NCBI GenBank assembly: GCA_023376005.1
Contig: CM042147.1
Span: 121,109,673 to 121,173,672 of the forward strand
Direction: 5' to 3'
Length of the DNA stretch: 64,000 nt
Source: Doryteuthis pealeii
Taxonomy: Eukaryota; Mollusca; Cephalopoda; Myopsida; Loliginidae
Position numbers and translations under genes: made by a program. The notes below the pieces were generated by a model that had not been told where the DNA came from, ran no database searches, and saw nothing but the letters and a program-made list of their open reading frames with translations. Shown here one piece after another: positions 53,790 to 63,657 of this stretch. Position 1 is the first letter of the stretch. The number at the start of each line of letters is the position of its first letter.

Positions 53790-55302
53790 TTCCTCCAGGT
53801 GATCAATAAACACTTTGCCAAATCTAAAAAGGCTACATAAACTGTTCAGAAGAAATAACTTAAAAGTAAGTTACTATGGTGGTTGTCTTGAGTGAAATTA
53901 TATACATATATATATATATTCCTCCAGGTGATCGATAAACACTTTGCCAAATCTAAAAAGGCTACATAAACTGTTCAGAAGAAATAACTTAAAAGTAAGT
54001 TACTATGGTGGTTGTCTTGAGTGAAATTATACATATATATATATATTCCTCCAGGTGATCGATAAAACTTTGCCAAATCTAAAAAGGCTACATAAACTGT
54101 TCAGAAGAAATAACTTAAAAGTAAGTTACTATGGTGGTTGTCTTGAGTGAAATTATATACATATATATATATATTCCTCCAGGTGATCGATAAACACTTT
54201 GCCAAATCTAAAAGGCTACATAAACTGTTCAGAAGAAATAACTTAAAAGTAAGTTACTATGGTGGTTGTCTTGAGTAAATTATATACATATATATATATA
54301 TTCCTCCAGGTGATCGATAAACACTTTGCCAAATCTAAAAAGGCTACATAAACTGTTCAGAAGAAATAACTTAAAAGTAAGTTACTATGGTGGTTGTCTG
54401 AGTAAAATTATATACATATATATATATATTCCTCCAGGTGATCGATAAACACTTTGCCAAATCTAAAAAGGCTACATAAACTGTTCAGAAGAAACAACTT
54501 AAAAGTAAGTTACAATGGTGGTTGTCTGGAGTGAAATTATATACATATATATATATTCCTCCAGGGGATCGATAAACACTTTGCCAAATCTAAAAAGGCT
54601 ACATAAACTGTTCAGAAGAAACAACTTAAAAGTAAGTTACTATGGTGGTTGTCTTGAGTGAAATATATAATATATATATATATTCCTCCAGGTGATCGAT
54701 AAACACTTTGCCAAATCTAAAAAGGCTACATAAACTGTTCAGAAGAAACAACTTAAAAGTAAGTTACTATGGTGGTTGTCTTGAGTGAAATTATATACAT
54801 ATATATATATATTCCTCCAGGTGATCGATAAACACTTTGCCAAATCTAAAAAGGCTACATAAACTGTTCAGAAGAAATAACTTAAAAGTAAGTTACTATG
54901 GTGGTTGTCTTGAGTGAAATTATATACATATATATATATATTCCTCCAGGTGATCGATAAACACTTTGCCAAATCTAAAAAGGCTACATAAACTGTTCAG
55001 AAGAAATAACTTAAAAGTAAGTTACTATGGTGGTTGTCTTGAGTGAAATTATATACATATATATATATATTCCTCCAGGTGATCGATAAACACTTTGCCA
55101 AATCTAAAAAGGCTACATAAACTGTTCAGAAGAAACAACTTAAAAGTAAGTTACTATGGTGGTTCTTGAGTGAAATTATATACATATATATATATTCTCC
55201 AGGTGATCGATAAACACTTTGCCAAATCTAAAAAGGCTACATAAACTGTTCAGAAGAAACAACTTAAAAGTAAGTTACTATGGTGGTTGTCTTAAGTGAA
55301 AT

Positions 55303-55315
<13 letters not shown>
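53790..55315 (+). repeat. 128-bp satellite, 12 units
   Basis: Units start TTCCTCCAGGTGATCGATAA at 53790, 53919, 54046, 54174, 54301, 54429, 54556, 54683, 54812, 54941, 55070 and 55195. Each holds CTTTGCCAAATCTAAAAAGG, GTTCAGAAGAAA(T/C)AACTT and TATGGTGGTTGTCTTGAGTG, and ends in a short (TA)n. Units differ by only a few per cent. The first lacks the TA linker and reads GATCAATAAA. The last runs into a longer (TA)n. Confidence 0.95.

Positions 55316-55349
<34 letters not shown>
55311..55349. repeat. (TA)n expansion at satellite end
   Basis: The TA linker of the last 128-bp unit has grown to about 20 repeats. Confidence 0.95.
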
Positions 55350-55353
<4 letters not shown>

Positions 55354-55500
55354 ACACATACAGTCATACACACATCTCCCATGAACCCCTCCCTTACATA
55401 TATAAAAGCATCTAAAAAATAACCTACCCGGATTTTAACAGCATGTTAAACCCACAAAAACACTTGAACTTTTATAATTCTTCTATAATGCTCCCTTTCT

Positions 55501-55610
55501 AATAATCTATCAACAATTTCTTCAAATAAGAAATTTTCTCCTGAAGATGACCTTAGGTCGAAACTAGTTGAGAATAAACAACATACAAGAAATATTCCTG
55601 ATTGTCTTAA
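55501..55610 (+). repeat. Repeat with hammerhead-like core
   Basis: TTTTCTC CTGAAGA T GACC TTA GGTC GAAA CTAGTTGAGAA at 55534-55574. Helix-by-helix reading is in the findings. The flank ...TAAACAACATACAAGAAATA resembles a dispersed repeat end; no second copy was found in the window. Confidence 0.5.
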
Positions 55611-55627
55611 TACTTTTTGTTCACACT

Positions 55628-55634
55628 ATATATA

Positions 55635-55676
<42 letters not shown>
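55628..55676. repeat. (TA)n array
   Basis: Left neighbour of the 84-bp-arm palindrome. Confidence 0.95.
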
Positions 55677-55678
<2 letters not shown>

Positions 55679-55866
55679 TAAAGAACTAACAAAAGACTTA
55701 TAGATTTAGCATTATAGTCTATTTCAGGGAGCTTAGACAAATAGTCTAACTCTCCCGACTCATAATTCACATCTGATGAATCAGGAGAGTTAGACTATTT
55801 GTCTAAGCTCCCTGAAATAGACTATAATGCTAAATCTCTAAGTCTTTTGTTATTTCTTTACTTATA
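55672..55866. mobile_element. Near-perfect palindrome, ~84-bp arms
   Basis: ATATAAGTAAAGAACTAACA... to ...TAACTCTCC, a 28-nt loop, then the complement. Only two or three mismatches, hence recent. It lies next to a (TA)n array, consistent with TA-targeting. Confidence 0.85.
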
Positions 55867-56016
55867 TTTGCTCTGTGACTCTAACATTAAGAGCAGACAT
55901 TGAGATCTCAAACTGCGACAGGTTTATTAAATAAAACTCTTGTGTCATAAGGAAGATTTGTTCTCTGGACTTTTGGATTATATATATATATAGATAGATA
56001 GATAGATAGATAGATA

Positions 56017-56272
56017 GGGCTGGGTTAGCTCAGTCAGTAGAGCGTTCAGCTAGAAACCACAAGGTTCTTGGTTCGATACTGGACCTCACCAACTCAGCGT
56101 ATGAGTAGCACAGGGATCTGTGCGGTAAAGTGAGGATCTGATGGTAGGTGTGGTGCTCCACCTCAGTTGCTAAAATAATCTCCTTGGTCTAGCGCAAGTG
56201 AAAAGGGGATAGACTCCCTCGCTGTCTGGCTGATACTGACATTAGGCCGCCCCAATGACTTTACTTACTTTA
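56017..56272 (+). mobile_element. SINE-A, full length, after a GATA array
   Basis: Directly preceded by (TA)n(GATA)n and followed by ACTTACTTTACTT. Copy well preserved. Confidence 0.9.
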
Positions 56273-56469
56273 CTTTATATATATAGGTAATTACAACAAA
56301 CACACAATAAGGTCACATATATAAAGACAGAAAAACAAATAACTCATAAATTTAACCATATACACACACACACATATGATCCACTATCTCCAATCTACAC
56401 ACACACACACACACACACATATACACCCACAGATATGGATTGCTAAGCCACCAGTATTCTCTCATTAAA

Positions 56470-56585
56470 TATCATGCATCACCACCTACAGCCAACAGGT
56501 AGCCCCATTGGAGGGGGATTTCCGCCCTGAAGAGGTGCAGTTGGTGTATTCTACAGCCCCAGCCAACAGGGTGCTTATTTATGCC
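56470..56585 (-). repeat. H-family 5' fragment
   Basis: CACCTACAGCCAACAGGTAG, TTGGTGTATTCTACAGCCCC; same region as 51000-51115. Confidence 0.7.
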
Positions 56586-57189
56586 TTACATACTAGAGAC
56601 ATTCAATAAATAAGGGGAATTTCTTTTTAAAAATCAACCTTTCTCTCTATCTCCTCTTTTCTCCTCTTTTGTCTTCTTCATTTGTGTTCACTATCTCTCC
56701 CCCCCCCCCTCTCTCTCTCTCCTATTTTCTTCCTTTTCAAAATTTCCCATAAATGTAAACTCTGCATGGTTTGGAATTGATTTATATTAAACATTTTAAT
56801 CTTGCAAAAACGTGCAAATGTAAACAGTGCTTCCAGTTCTTTAAGTAAAATTCTCCTAATTTATTGAACAACCATTGTAAATACATTCCTATATTAAAAC
56901 CCTTTCTAATGCATTCTTATAGTAAAACCTTTCCAATTGATTTCTAGAGTTAACAGTACTTCCAATTGCCAACTCTTTCGGCAAAATTCCCCTTATTTAT
57001 TGAATGACCCTTGAACATTTCACTCTCAAAATTTAATATCCCAATTTTTTGACATTTTATTTTAAAAACAATATTTTTAGAAATGTCCTTTTTTATGTTT
57101 TTTTCTTGGTTTTACTAGAAAGATAATAGCACAAATTATTAAAAAGAATATTAATCAACATGGAATTGGATTGTTTTAAAGTTGTGAAA

Positions 57190-57436
57190 GGGCCGGGTTA
57201 GCTCAGTCGGTAGAGCGTTCGGCTAGAAACCACATGGTTTCTAGTTCGATTCCGGTCCTCGCCAACTCAGCGTATGAGTAGCACAGGAATCTGTGTGGTA
57301 AAGTAAGGAGCTGATGGTAGGTGTGGCGCTCCATCTCAGATACCAAAAAAAACAATCTCCTTGGTCTAGCGCTAGTGAAAAGGGGATAGACTCCCTCACT
57401 GATTGGCTGATACCGACTTTAGGCCGCCCCGACGAG
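57190..57436 (+). mobile_element. SINE-A, full length
   Basis: Head GGGCCGGGTTAGCTCAGTCG and complete body. The long minus-strand open frame over this region is an antisense reading of the SINE. Confidence 0.92.
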
Positions 57437-57712
57437 TATAGAAAAAAAAATAAAAGATAAAAAAAAAAAAAAATGAAAATAAGTAAAATGATAAAATAAA
57501 GATAAAAATTTGAATTTACATTTTTTTTCCCATCAGGCAAAGGATTTTGGTCACCTGATACCTGGATTTCAAATTTCCGGTCAAAAGACATGCTCTCCCT
57601 TTGTTTTTTTGTTTTTTTCTGATCTTTTTACTGCCAGCTTTGCTTGGGGAATAATACTTTTCTCATCTGTTCCTATGATCCAGAGATATCAAAGTAGGAT
57701 ACAAGCACCTTA

Positions 57713-58165
57713 TGGTGAGCCGGAAGTTAATGCTTTAAAAGCAGAAATAAAATGACAAAAATAAAAAGTCTGCACATAGGATTAGCGCAGGTAGAAAGAA
57801 AAAAAAAGGGGTAATGTTCTATATATCAGCAGTGAAGAAACTTATAGAGAAAGAAAGATATAGCTTGTAATACCTTCAGCGGTAGGCAAATATTTCTGAG
57901 TTGAGTGACAAGGAATATCCAGGCATAAGTTTGTCTTCTAAACTGTTCTTCGAAAACCTTCGCTTTTATAGGACTCCCTAGGCTTGAAATTGGCCTTTTT
58001 TGAAAAACTTCTTTATTGTTAGGTGTGAATGCTTCTGATTGGTTGAAAATTATTATTTTTAATATTTTTCTTTTTTTTCTTTCTACCTGCACAGATCCTA
58101 TGCACAGACTTCTTATTTTCGTCACTTTATTTCTGTTTTCAAAGCGTCAACTTCCGGCTCACCAC
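57713..58165. mobile_element. TIR element with ~90-bp inverted ends
   Basis: GGTGAGCCGGAAGTTAATGC ... GCAGGTAGAAAGAAAAAA at the left; TTTCTTTCTACCTGCACAGA ... AACTTCCGGCTCACC at the right. The interior 57888-58062 is repeated directly at 58222-58390. Confidence 0.75.
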
Positions 58166-58221
58166 AACCTCAACTCAGTGAGACACCTAAATTACCTAAA
58201 TTACCCTAACTCTTCACACAA

Positions 58222-58390
58222 ATATTTCTGAGTTGAGTGACAAGGAATATCCAGGCATAAGTTTGTCTTCTGAACTTTTCTTTGAAAACCTTTGTTTTTA
58301 TAGGACTCCCTAGGCTCGAAATCGGTCTGTTTGAAAAACTTCTTTTTTTAGGCGCGAACGCTTCTGATTGGTTGAAAATTATAATTATAA
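58222..58390 (+). repeat. Direct repeat of a TIR-element interior
   Basis: ATATTTCTGAGTTGAGTGAC to CTTCTGATTGGTTGAAAATT, about 90% like 57888-58062. Ends in (CA)n-rich sequence. Confidence 0.8.
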
Positions 58391-58452
58391 ACACACATAC
58401 ACACACATACACACACATGCAACACATACACCCCAAATCCATAAAGACAATG

Positions 58453-58852
58453 GGTAATTTTAACATTAGCTACATAAATGAGAGTAACTTCCCCTTGTAT
58501 GTTTCACTTTGAGAAAGCCGTTTGTTTTGGTCGGACATTTTCATTTCATCGTAAATTTACACTAAAAATACGAATTTGTTCGAATCAACATAACTGCATG
58601 TTTTAATAATATCATAAAATGTGTTCTTAATAACAATTAAGTTCATTTCAAATAATGCACAAGCACAATTAAGAATACATTTTATGATATTTTCATGTTA
58701 AAACATGCAGTTGTATTGATTCAAACAAATTCGTATTTTCAGTGTAGATTTATGGTGAAATCAAAATGGCCCACCAAAACATAAGGCTTCCTCAAAGTGA
58801 AATAAACAAGGGGATTTTACTCTGATTTATGTAGCTAATGTTCAGATTACCA
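58453..58852. mobile_element. 400-bp foldback element
   Basis: Arms of about 185 bp: GGTAATTTTAACATTAGCTA ... matches the complement of ...TAGCTAATGTTCAGATTACC. Central arms share AAACATGCAGTT and TACGAATTTGTT. No coding capacity. Confidence 0.82.
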
Positions 58853-58913
58853 GACAAAGTATTTGTGAGATGATATAATATCATAGTCAATGTAAATCCA
58901 TTACACAACCTAA

Positions 58914-59140
58914 ACCAGTGGTTCCCAACATAGGGCTTACTCCCCACAGGGGGCAATTTGATTCTTAAGGGTGGGGCAATGAGGAGATTTAAGACTCAAG
59001 CTGACTAAATTGGTGTCTAATATAAAATTTCTTTGCAGATGGCATGAAGTGCAAAGGTCTCACTAACTTTATTCTACTTGTCTTGAGGTAACCTCAAATA
59101 GAATTTTTCTCACTTTATTATACTCTCTCTTGTTTATTGG
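58914..59140. mobile_element. hAT-like terminal sequence
   Basis: CCAGTGGTTCCCAACATAGG then a C/G-rich stretch (CCCCACAGGGGGCAATTTGA). The CAGTGGTTCCCAAC start is typical of hAT ends. The other end was not located. A similar CAGTGTTTCTCAACCAGTG lies at 37126. Confidence 0.5.
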
Positions 59141-59586
59141 GTAATTCCATGTCAAATCATCCAGATCTTGTCATTTTTCTGAAATTTTGTCCAAGTGTGG
59201 ATTATGATAAAGTTAGCCAATTCTTGCTAGGAAAAAATCAGAAATCATCAATAACTTAAAATTGGTTGACTTTATAAAAAATTTTGATAGCATTTTTTTA
59301 TTTCATGGGCAAAAATGCTTTCATAAACTAATTTTTAGTAGTAGGGGAGCTCTAGAACTCATTTTACATTAAAAAAATAGATTACAAAAAGTCGTCATTT
59401 TTCGCCAACCCTACCAAATTTGGGGAGCTAAAAATCAACATAACTCTGCCAATTTTTGGAATTGGAAGCTCAAATTTTGGGGATCATCTAATATTAACAT
59501 AGTCCACACCTGGAAAAAAATTCAGAAAAATTGAAGGAGGTGGGTGACAATTTTACTTTTTTCTGGATGATTTGACATGGAATTAC
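59141..59586. mobile_element. TIR MITE, 446 bp
   Basis: A perfect 25-bp inverted repeat: GTAATTCCATGTCAAATCAT + CCAGA at the left and its complement at 59562-59586. AT-rich interior, no ORF; superfamily not assigned. Confidence 0.82.
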
Positions 59587-59629
59587 ATTATTTCATTTTT
59601 ATTTTTCATAGATGGCTTGTTCTTTTGAA

Positions 59630-59900
59630 GCTTCTTTAAACCAAGGTATTGGGGTTTTAAGCTTCTTTACTGACTGCTGCACCTGGAACTTTTTCTTTAC
59701 TGGAGAGTCATTGTGTTTCAACTCAATAGACTGACTTTTTAACTCAGGCTTATAGTGGCATACTCATGTTTAGCCCATTTGTCAAGATTATTTTTTACTA
59801 AAACATGCTTCTTTGTATACATCACACATTCTTCTGTAAATTTCATATGGTTTGCACTTCTCAGCCAGCAAAAATTTCATTACAGACTTCTGTTCAAGCC
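59630..59900 (-). pseudogene. Second mariner-family transposase relic
   Basis: Minus strand: LEQKSVMKFLLAEKCKPYEI, then YRRMCDVYKEACFSKK. This is the N-terminal helix-turn-helix of mariner transposases. After a frameshift and a deletion it reads ELKHNDSPVKKKFQVQQSVK. The catalytic core is mostly gone. Confidence 0.78.
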
Positions 59901-59939
59901 TGGAGCATTCTGTTTTATTTGTCACCATTAACTTTACAA

Positions 59940-60515
59940 TAATCTATAGGTTGCAGGTTCCAGGAAGCGCGTGGTGTAATGGTTAAAGTCATGGGAAATA
60001 GACTCGTTGCCCCGAGTTCAAATCTTGAACGTGGTAATTGCATTTCACTTAGCGCTAATACCCTTGGGAAAGGTATGAATCCTACTCTCCCTCCAGCTAT
60101 GGGTAAATAGTAGGACAGACTGGGTTCTTTAACCATGGCTAGGTAACCAGTCTAGGAGAAGGAAAACTCTGAATTCAAACCTGCTGAACTCCGCGTAAGA
60201 AATTGACCTTGTGTCATATCCTGCTCATGTGGAGGAGTTGGTAAATATATATAGGTTGCAGATTCAATCAAAAATAACATAGAATACTTAACATATCTTA
60301 ACACTTGTTCAAAGTTCTGTGAAGGCTTCCAATTCCAACATAAAAGCTCCTGAGTTTGACTAGAAGGTTCCTGAGTTCAACAAGAAAAAGCTGAAGAAGC
60401 CCGGATGACAAATTGACCAAAACATTGTGTATATAACAATAAACATGAGGACAACAATACAAAGAAATCTTAATAATATAAATTCTCAAACCTTGTATAA
60501 AAAAATTTTCAGACA
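59940..60515 (+). mobile_element. D-family repeat, diverged, split by SINE-B
   Basis: TAGGTTGCAGGTTC is followed by a SINE-B (59957-60249). D then resumes with TAGGTTGCAGATTCAATC and runs on to AAGAAAAAGCTGAAGAAGCC and ATATAACAATAAACATGAGG. The hammerhead-like core is degenerate here. Confidence 0.65.
59957..60249 (+). mobile_element. SINE-B nested in a D-family repeat, 12-bp TSD
   Basis: Flanked by TATAGGTTGCAG at 59945-59956 and 60250-60261. The copy is intact from the GTGGTGTAATGGTTAAAG head to the GGAGGAGTTGGTAAATA tail. Confidence 0.9.
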
Positions 60516-60537
60516 AAAAAAATGAATTTTTCCTTTT

Positions 60538-61015
60538 TTTTCTTAAGATTTTTTAAATTAATTTTTAATTAAATAAGAGAATTATCTTTAATTTACAACA
60601 ATAATAATAATTAATATAATAATAATAATTAATATGATAATATAATTAATATAATAATATAATTGATATAATAATTAATATAATAATATTATTAATATAA
60701 TAATAAGAATAATTAAGAATAAGAATAATAATAATATTTTTTTTCTTAAAAATGTTTTAATTAATTTTTAATTAAATAAGAGAATGATTTTTAACTAAGA
60801 ATAATAATAATGATTAATATAATGATATAATTAATATAATAATATAATTAATATAATAATTAATATAATAATATTATTAATATAATAATTAGAATAATTA
60901 AGAATAAGAATTTTTTTTCTTAAAATTTTTTTAATTAATTTTTAATTAAATAAGAGAAGTATTTTTAATTAAATAAGAGAATTAATTATTTTTTTAATTA
61001 ATTTTTTTTTTCAAA
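60538..61015. repeat. AT-rich higher-order repeat
   Basis: Three copies of TTAATTTTTAATTAAATAAG separated by (ATAATTAATATA)n tracts of 150-190 bp. Confidence 0.8.
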
Positions 61016-61423
61016 AAAATTCCCAAAATTCTGCCTATTTAATGAATGACCCTAACATGTTTTAATAAAAAAAATTTAATAAAAGTTTCTCTCTTCTGAA
61101 TACAGTTTTCATATTCACATCTTCCATCAAGACATCACATTTTTCAAGAATTGAATACAAAGTCATTCATGTAACTCATTATTTTCATCAAGGAAGTTCC
61201 TGGATGAACTTTTCTCTATTTTGTTAACTGCTCCCAACCCATAAAAAAAACCCTGGGTGGGCACACTCCATTAATTTAGTGAGTTTAGTTACTGATATTT
61301 TTTTTTAGTGCAGTGAAAATAAAGACCCAGTGAACTAATTTAGCTGAACAATCTAACATGAGATGGAAAAAGAGTTTTATAAATTGGGTCAAGCTACCTG
61401 TTGAGATTTTTTGTGATATAAGG

Positions 61424-61745
61424 TGTGTGATGGATCCCCGTTCCTACTTGTAGACTAGGCCGGAATTATGTGATCTAACTCTTGGCCAATCACTGGCAGT
61501 ACTCTGAGATTGATACAATACTTAAACCGACCTTACTGGTCATAATTACTGCAACATTCTTTGACAACGGACATAGGTTTAAGACACTGGACCTTTACCA
61601 ATATGCAGGATAGGACTTATGCGCTTACTACAGGACTTTCTCTAAGCCCTTTTCAACTGGCCAAGGATGGCATTTAAAAACTTTACACTACCCACTTTAT
61701 GGATTAGGGAATATTAGGGTGGGTTTTTCTCTCCGTCGTTTTCCA
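61424..61745. repeat. LTR-like sequence of uncertain type
   Basis: Begins TGTGTGATGG with GGCCAATCA at about +59 and TACTTAAACC at about +93, nearly the spacing seen in the 8654 LTR, but the sequence is otherwise different and no TSD was found. It ends at the family-H repeat. Confidence 0.3.
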
Positions 61746-62345
61746 TTTTTACAGTCCGCCCTCTCGGCTGGGGCATAAGAATGCACCGACTCTGCAGAGG
61801 GGCAAGACTCCCCCAATGGGGCCACCTGTTGGCCGTGGGTGGCGACCCAAGATGCTTAAGGATAGAACCCAGGTGGTTGAGCAGTCCATGACTTGCAATA
61901 CTCCAATTTGGTCCTTTCTTGGGCGAGACGGGCGGTCAGAGAGGCCCACTCCAATCAATCTGCTGGTCACGTCAAGCCCTAGTACCTATAGGATCTTCCC
62001 AACCCTATTGCCCTTATGGCAAGCCCAACTCCTTTTTATCATATGGGTGTTAGAAGGCGGTGACTGAGGGTCTACATGTCCTGGAATGACGTTAAACTCT
62101 ATCTGACGGTGAGGTTCCAGTTTTGGAGGTTTGGAGAATGTGGAGCACCTCTTCATTACCATTGCTCCCTGGTCCACTCTGACCCGGAGTGGTAGTACCT
62201 GTTAGGGTCCCATCTATGGGTTAAATAGAAAAATGTATTTATAAAAAAATTGTATTATCCATTAAGAATTGATTTATTTCAATACTTTATCAGCATTAAA
62301 TGACCCACTGAGGTTGATATGCCGTAAAACAAAACCAAACCAAAT
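61746..62345 (+). repeat. H-family repeat, longest copy
   Basis: CAGAGGGGCAAGACTCCCCC, CCACCTGTTGGCCGTGGGTG to ATATGCCGTAAAACAAAACC. Open frames on both strands are fortuitous. Confidence 0.8.
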
Positions 62346-62403
62346 TTTTACAGTTTATACTATTTATGTTTCAAATCCAGACACTGAGGTTACCAAGTAC
62401 AGA

Positions 62404-62640
62404 GGGACGGTTTAGTTCAGTCAGTAGAGAGTTTGGCTGGGAACCTCAAGGTTCCTGGTTCAATACCGGCCTTTGCCAATTCAGTGTATGAGTAGCACAG
62501 GGATCTGTGAGGAGCTGATGGTAGGTGCAGCACCCTACCTCTGACGCTAAAAACAATCTCCTTCATCTAGCGCTAGTGAAAAGAGGATAGACACCCTCAC
62601 TGTATGGCTGATACCGAATCTATACCTCCCCAACAACTTT
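62404..62640 (+). mobile_element. SINE-A, diverged copy
   Basis: Head TTTAGTTCAGTCAGTAGAGA with a decayed A box; the tail reads TACCGAATCTATACCTCC. Confidence 0.8.
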
Positions 62641-62679
62641 TTTACATTTCAAGTGACTGTTTTCTGGAAACTGTAAAGC

Positions 62680-62692
62680 ACACACACATACA

Positions 62693-62769
<77 letters not shown>
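62680..62769. repeat. (CA)n(TA)n array
   Basis: CA then TA, 90 bp, before a SINE-B. Confidence 0.95.
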
Positions 62770-62774
<5 letters not shown>

Positions 62775-62945
62775 AACCCCTCTGCAAGAACAGGATGTGC
62801 CACCAGGTCAATTTCTTAATCAGAGTTTAACAGGTTTGAATTCAGAGTTTTCCTTCTCCTGGACTGGTTACCTATTCAACATTAATGAGCCCAGTCTGCC
62901 CTACTCTCTATCCATAGCTGGATGGAGAATATATGGGTCCATACC
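62768..62945 (-). mobile_element. SINE-B, partial
   Basis: Tail and body (CAGGATGTGCCACCAGG... CATAGCTGGATGGAG), preceded by (CA)n(TA)n. The head is absent. Confidence 0.8.
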
Positions 62946-62969
62946 ATTTGACACACATATATATATATA

Positions 62970-63029
62970 CAGGGTGATCCAAAAAACAGACTTTTTAAAA
63001 GTCAGGCCTTTTTTTTGGTGGGGGGCACC

Positions 63030-63032
<3 letters not shown>
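62970..63032. mobile_element. 63-bp mini foldback with TA flanks
   Basis: CAGGGTGATCCAAAAAAC ... TTTTTGG ... CACCCTG with central GACTTTTTAAAAGTC. It sits between TA dinucleotides of a TA array. Ends resemble mariner-type MITEs. Confidence 0.65.
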
Positions 63033-63079
<47 letters not shown>

Positions 63080-63080
63080 T
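63033..63080. repeat. (TA)n array
   Basis: Between the 63-bp foldback and a CTAG motif. Confidence 0.95.
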
Positions 63081-63104
63081 AGCAAAAGTACCCGAATGAA
63101 AACA

Positions 63105-63136
63105 TTTTTAGGAACACCAGGGAGTGTTCCTAAAAA
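63105..63136. repeat. Perfect 13-bp-arm hairpin
   Basis: TTTTTAGGAACAC, CAGGGA loop, GTGTTCCTAAAAA. Lies between a CTAG-containing TA array and a family-H remnant. Confidence 0.7.
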
Positions 63137-63270
63137 GGGTATGACATTAAAGTGCATCTAATGGTGTAGTTTTAATTCTGGATCTCTCGGAATTATGGAA
63201 TACTCCTTCATTGCCATTTTGATCCAGAGTTGTAGTAACTGTTATTGGTTGAATTGATTAAAAAATGAGT
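63135..63270 (+). repeat. H-family remnant
   Basis: GGGTATGACATTAAAGTGCA and TCCAGAGTTGTAGTAACTG, diverged. Confidence 0.5.
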
Positions 63271-63657
63271 TTTCATTAGAACGAAAATTATACGTTTCTT
63301 GGATATTTAATGTTAAACAAAGCTAATAGTTTGGGTATTATAATATTAGTTTATTTTAGGAATAGTCTCTTTTTGATGTTTACATTTTTTTAAATATTAA
63401 TAGCATCCCATTGTGGTGTAAGTGTTTGCAAGTTAGACTCACATTATTACTGAATAGCAATTTTAATACTCACTAGATGCCCTTTGCTTTCAACCTTGTA
63501 CCATACCCTACCTGTGACAGGTTGGGTAAAAAAAAATGAGGCCCCATCATTGTGTAATATTTAGCAAGGTAGTCTCGTAAATCCATTACTACTGAATAGT
63601 GAGTTCAATCTTTGCTAGATGTCACATACTTACAGAATTGGGTCTAATAATATTGAC

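Noticed and set aside
53790..55315. CRISPR or regulatory array
   Set aside because: 128-bp units without variable spacers; a satellite.
57241..57591. 116-codon minus-strand open frame
   Set aside because: Antisense of a SINE-A copy plus a poly-T tract.
58615..58640. Possible second E2F exon (FYDI-like reading on the minus strand)
   Set aside because: Lies in a foldback arm, on the wrong side of the first exon, and flanking residues do not match.
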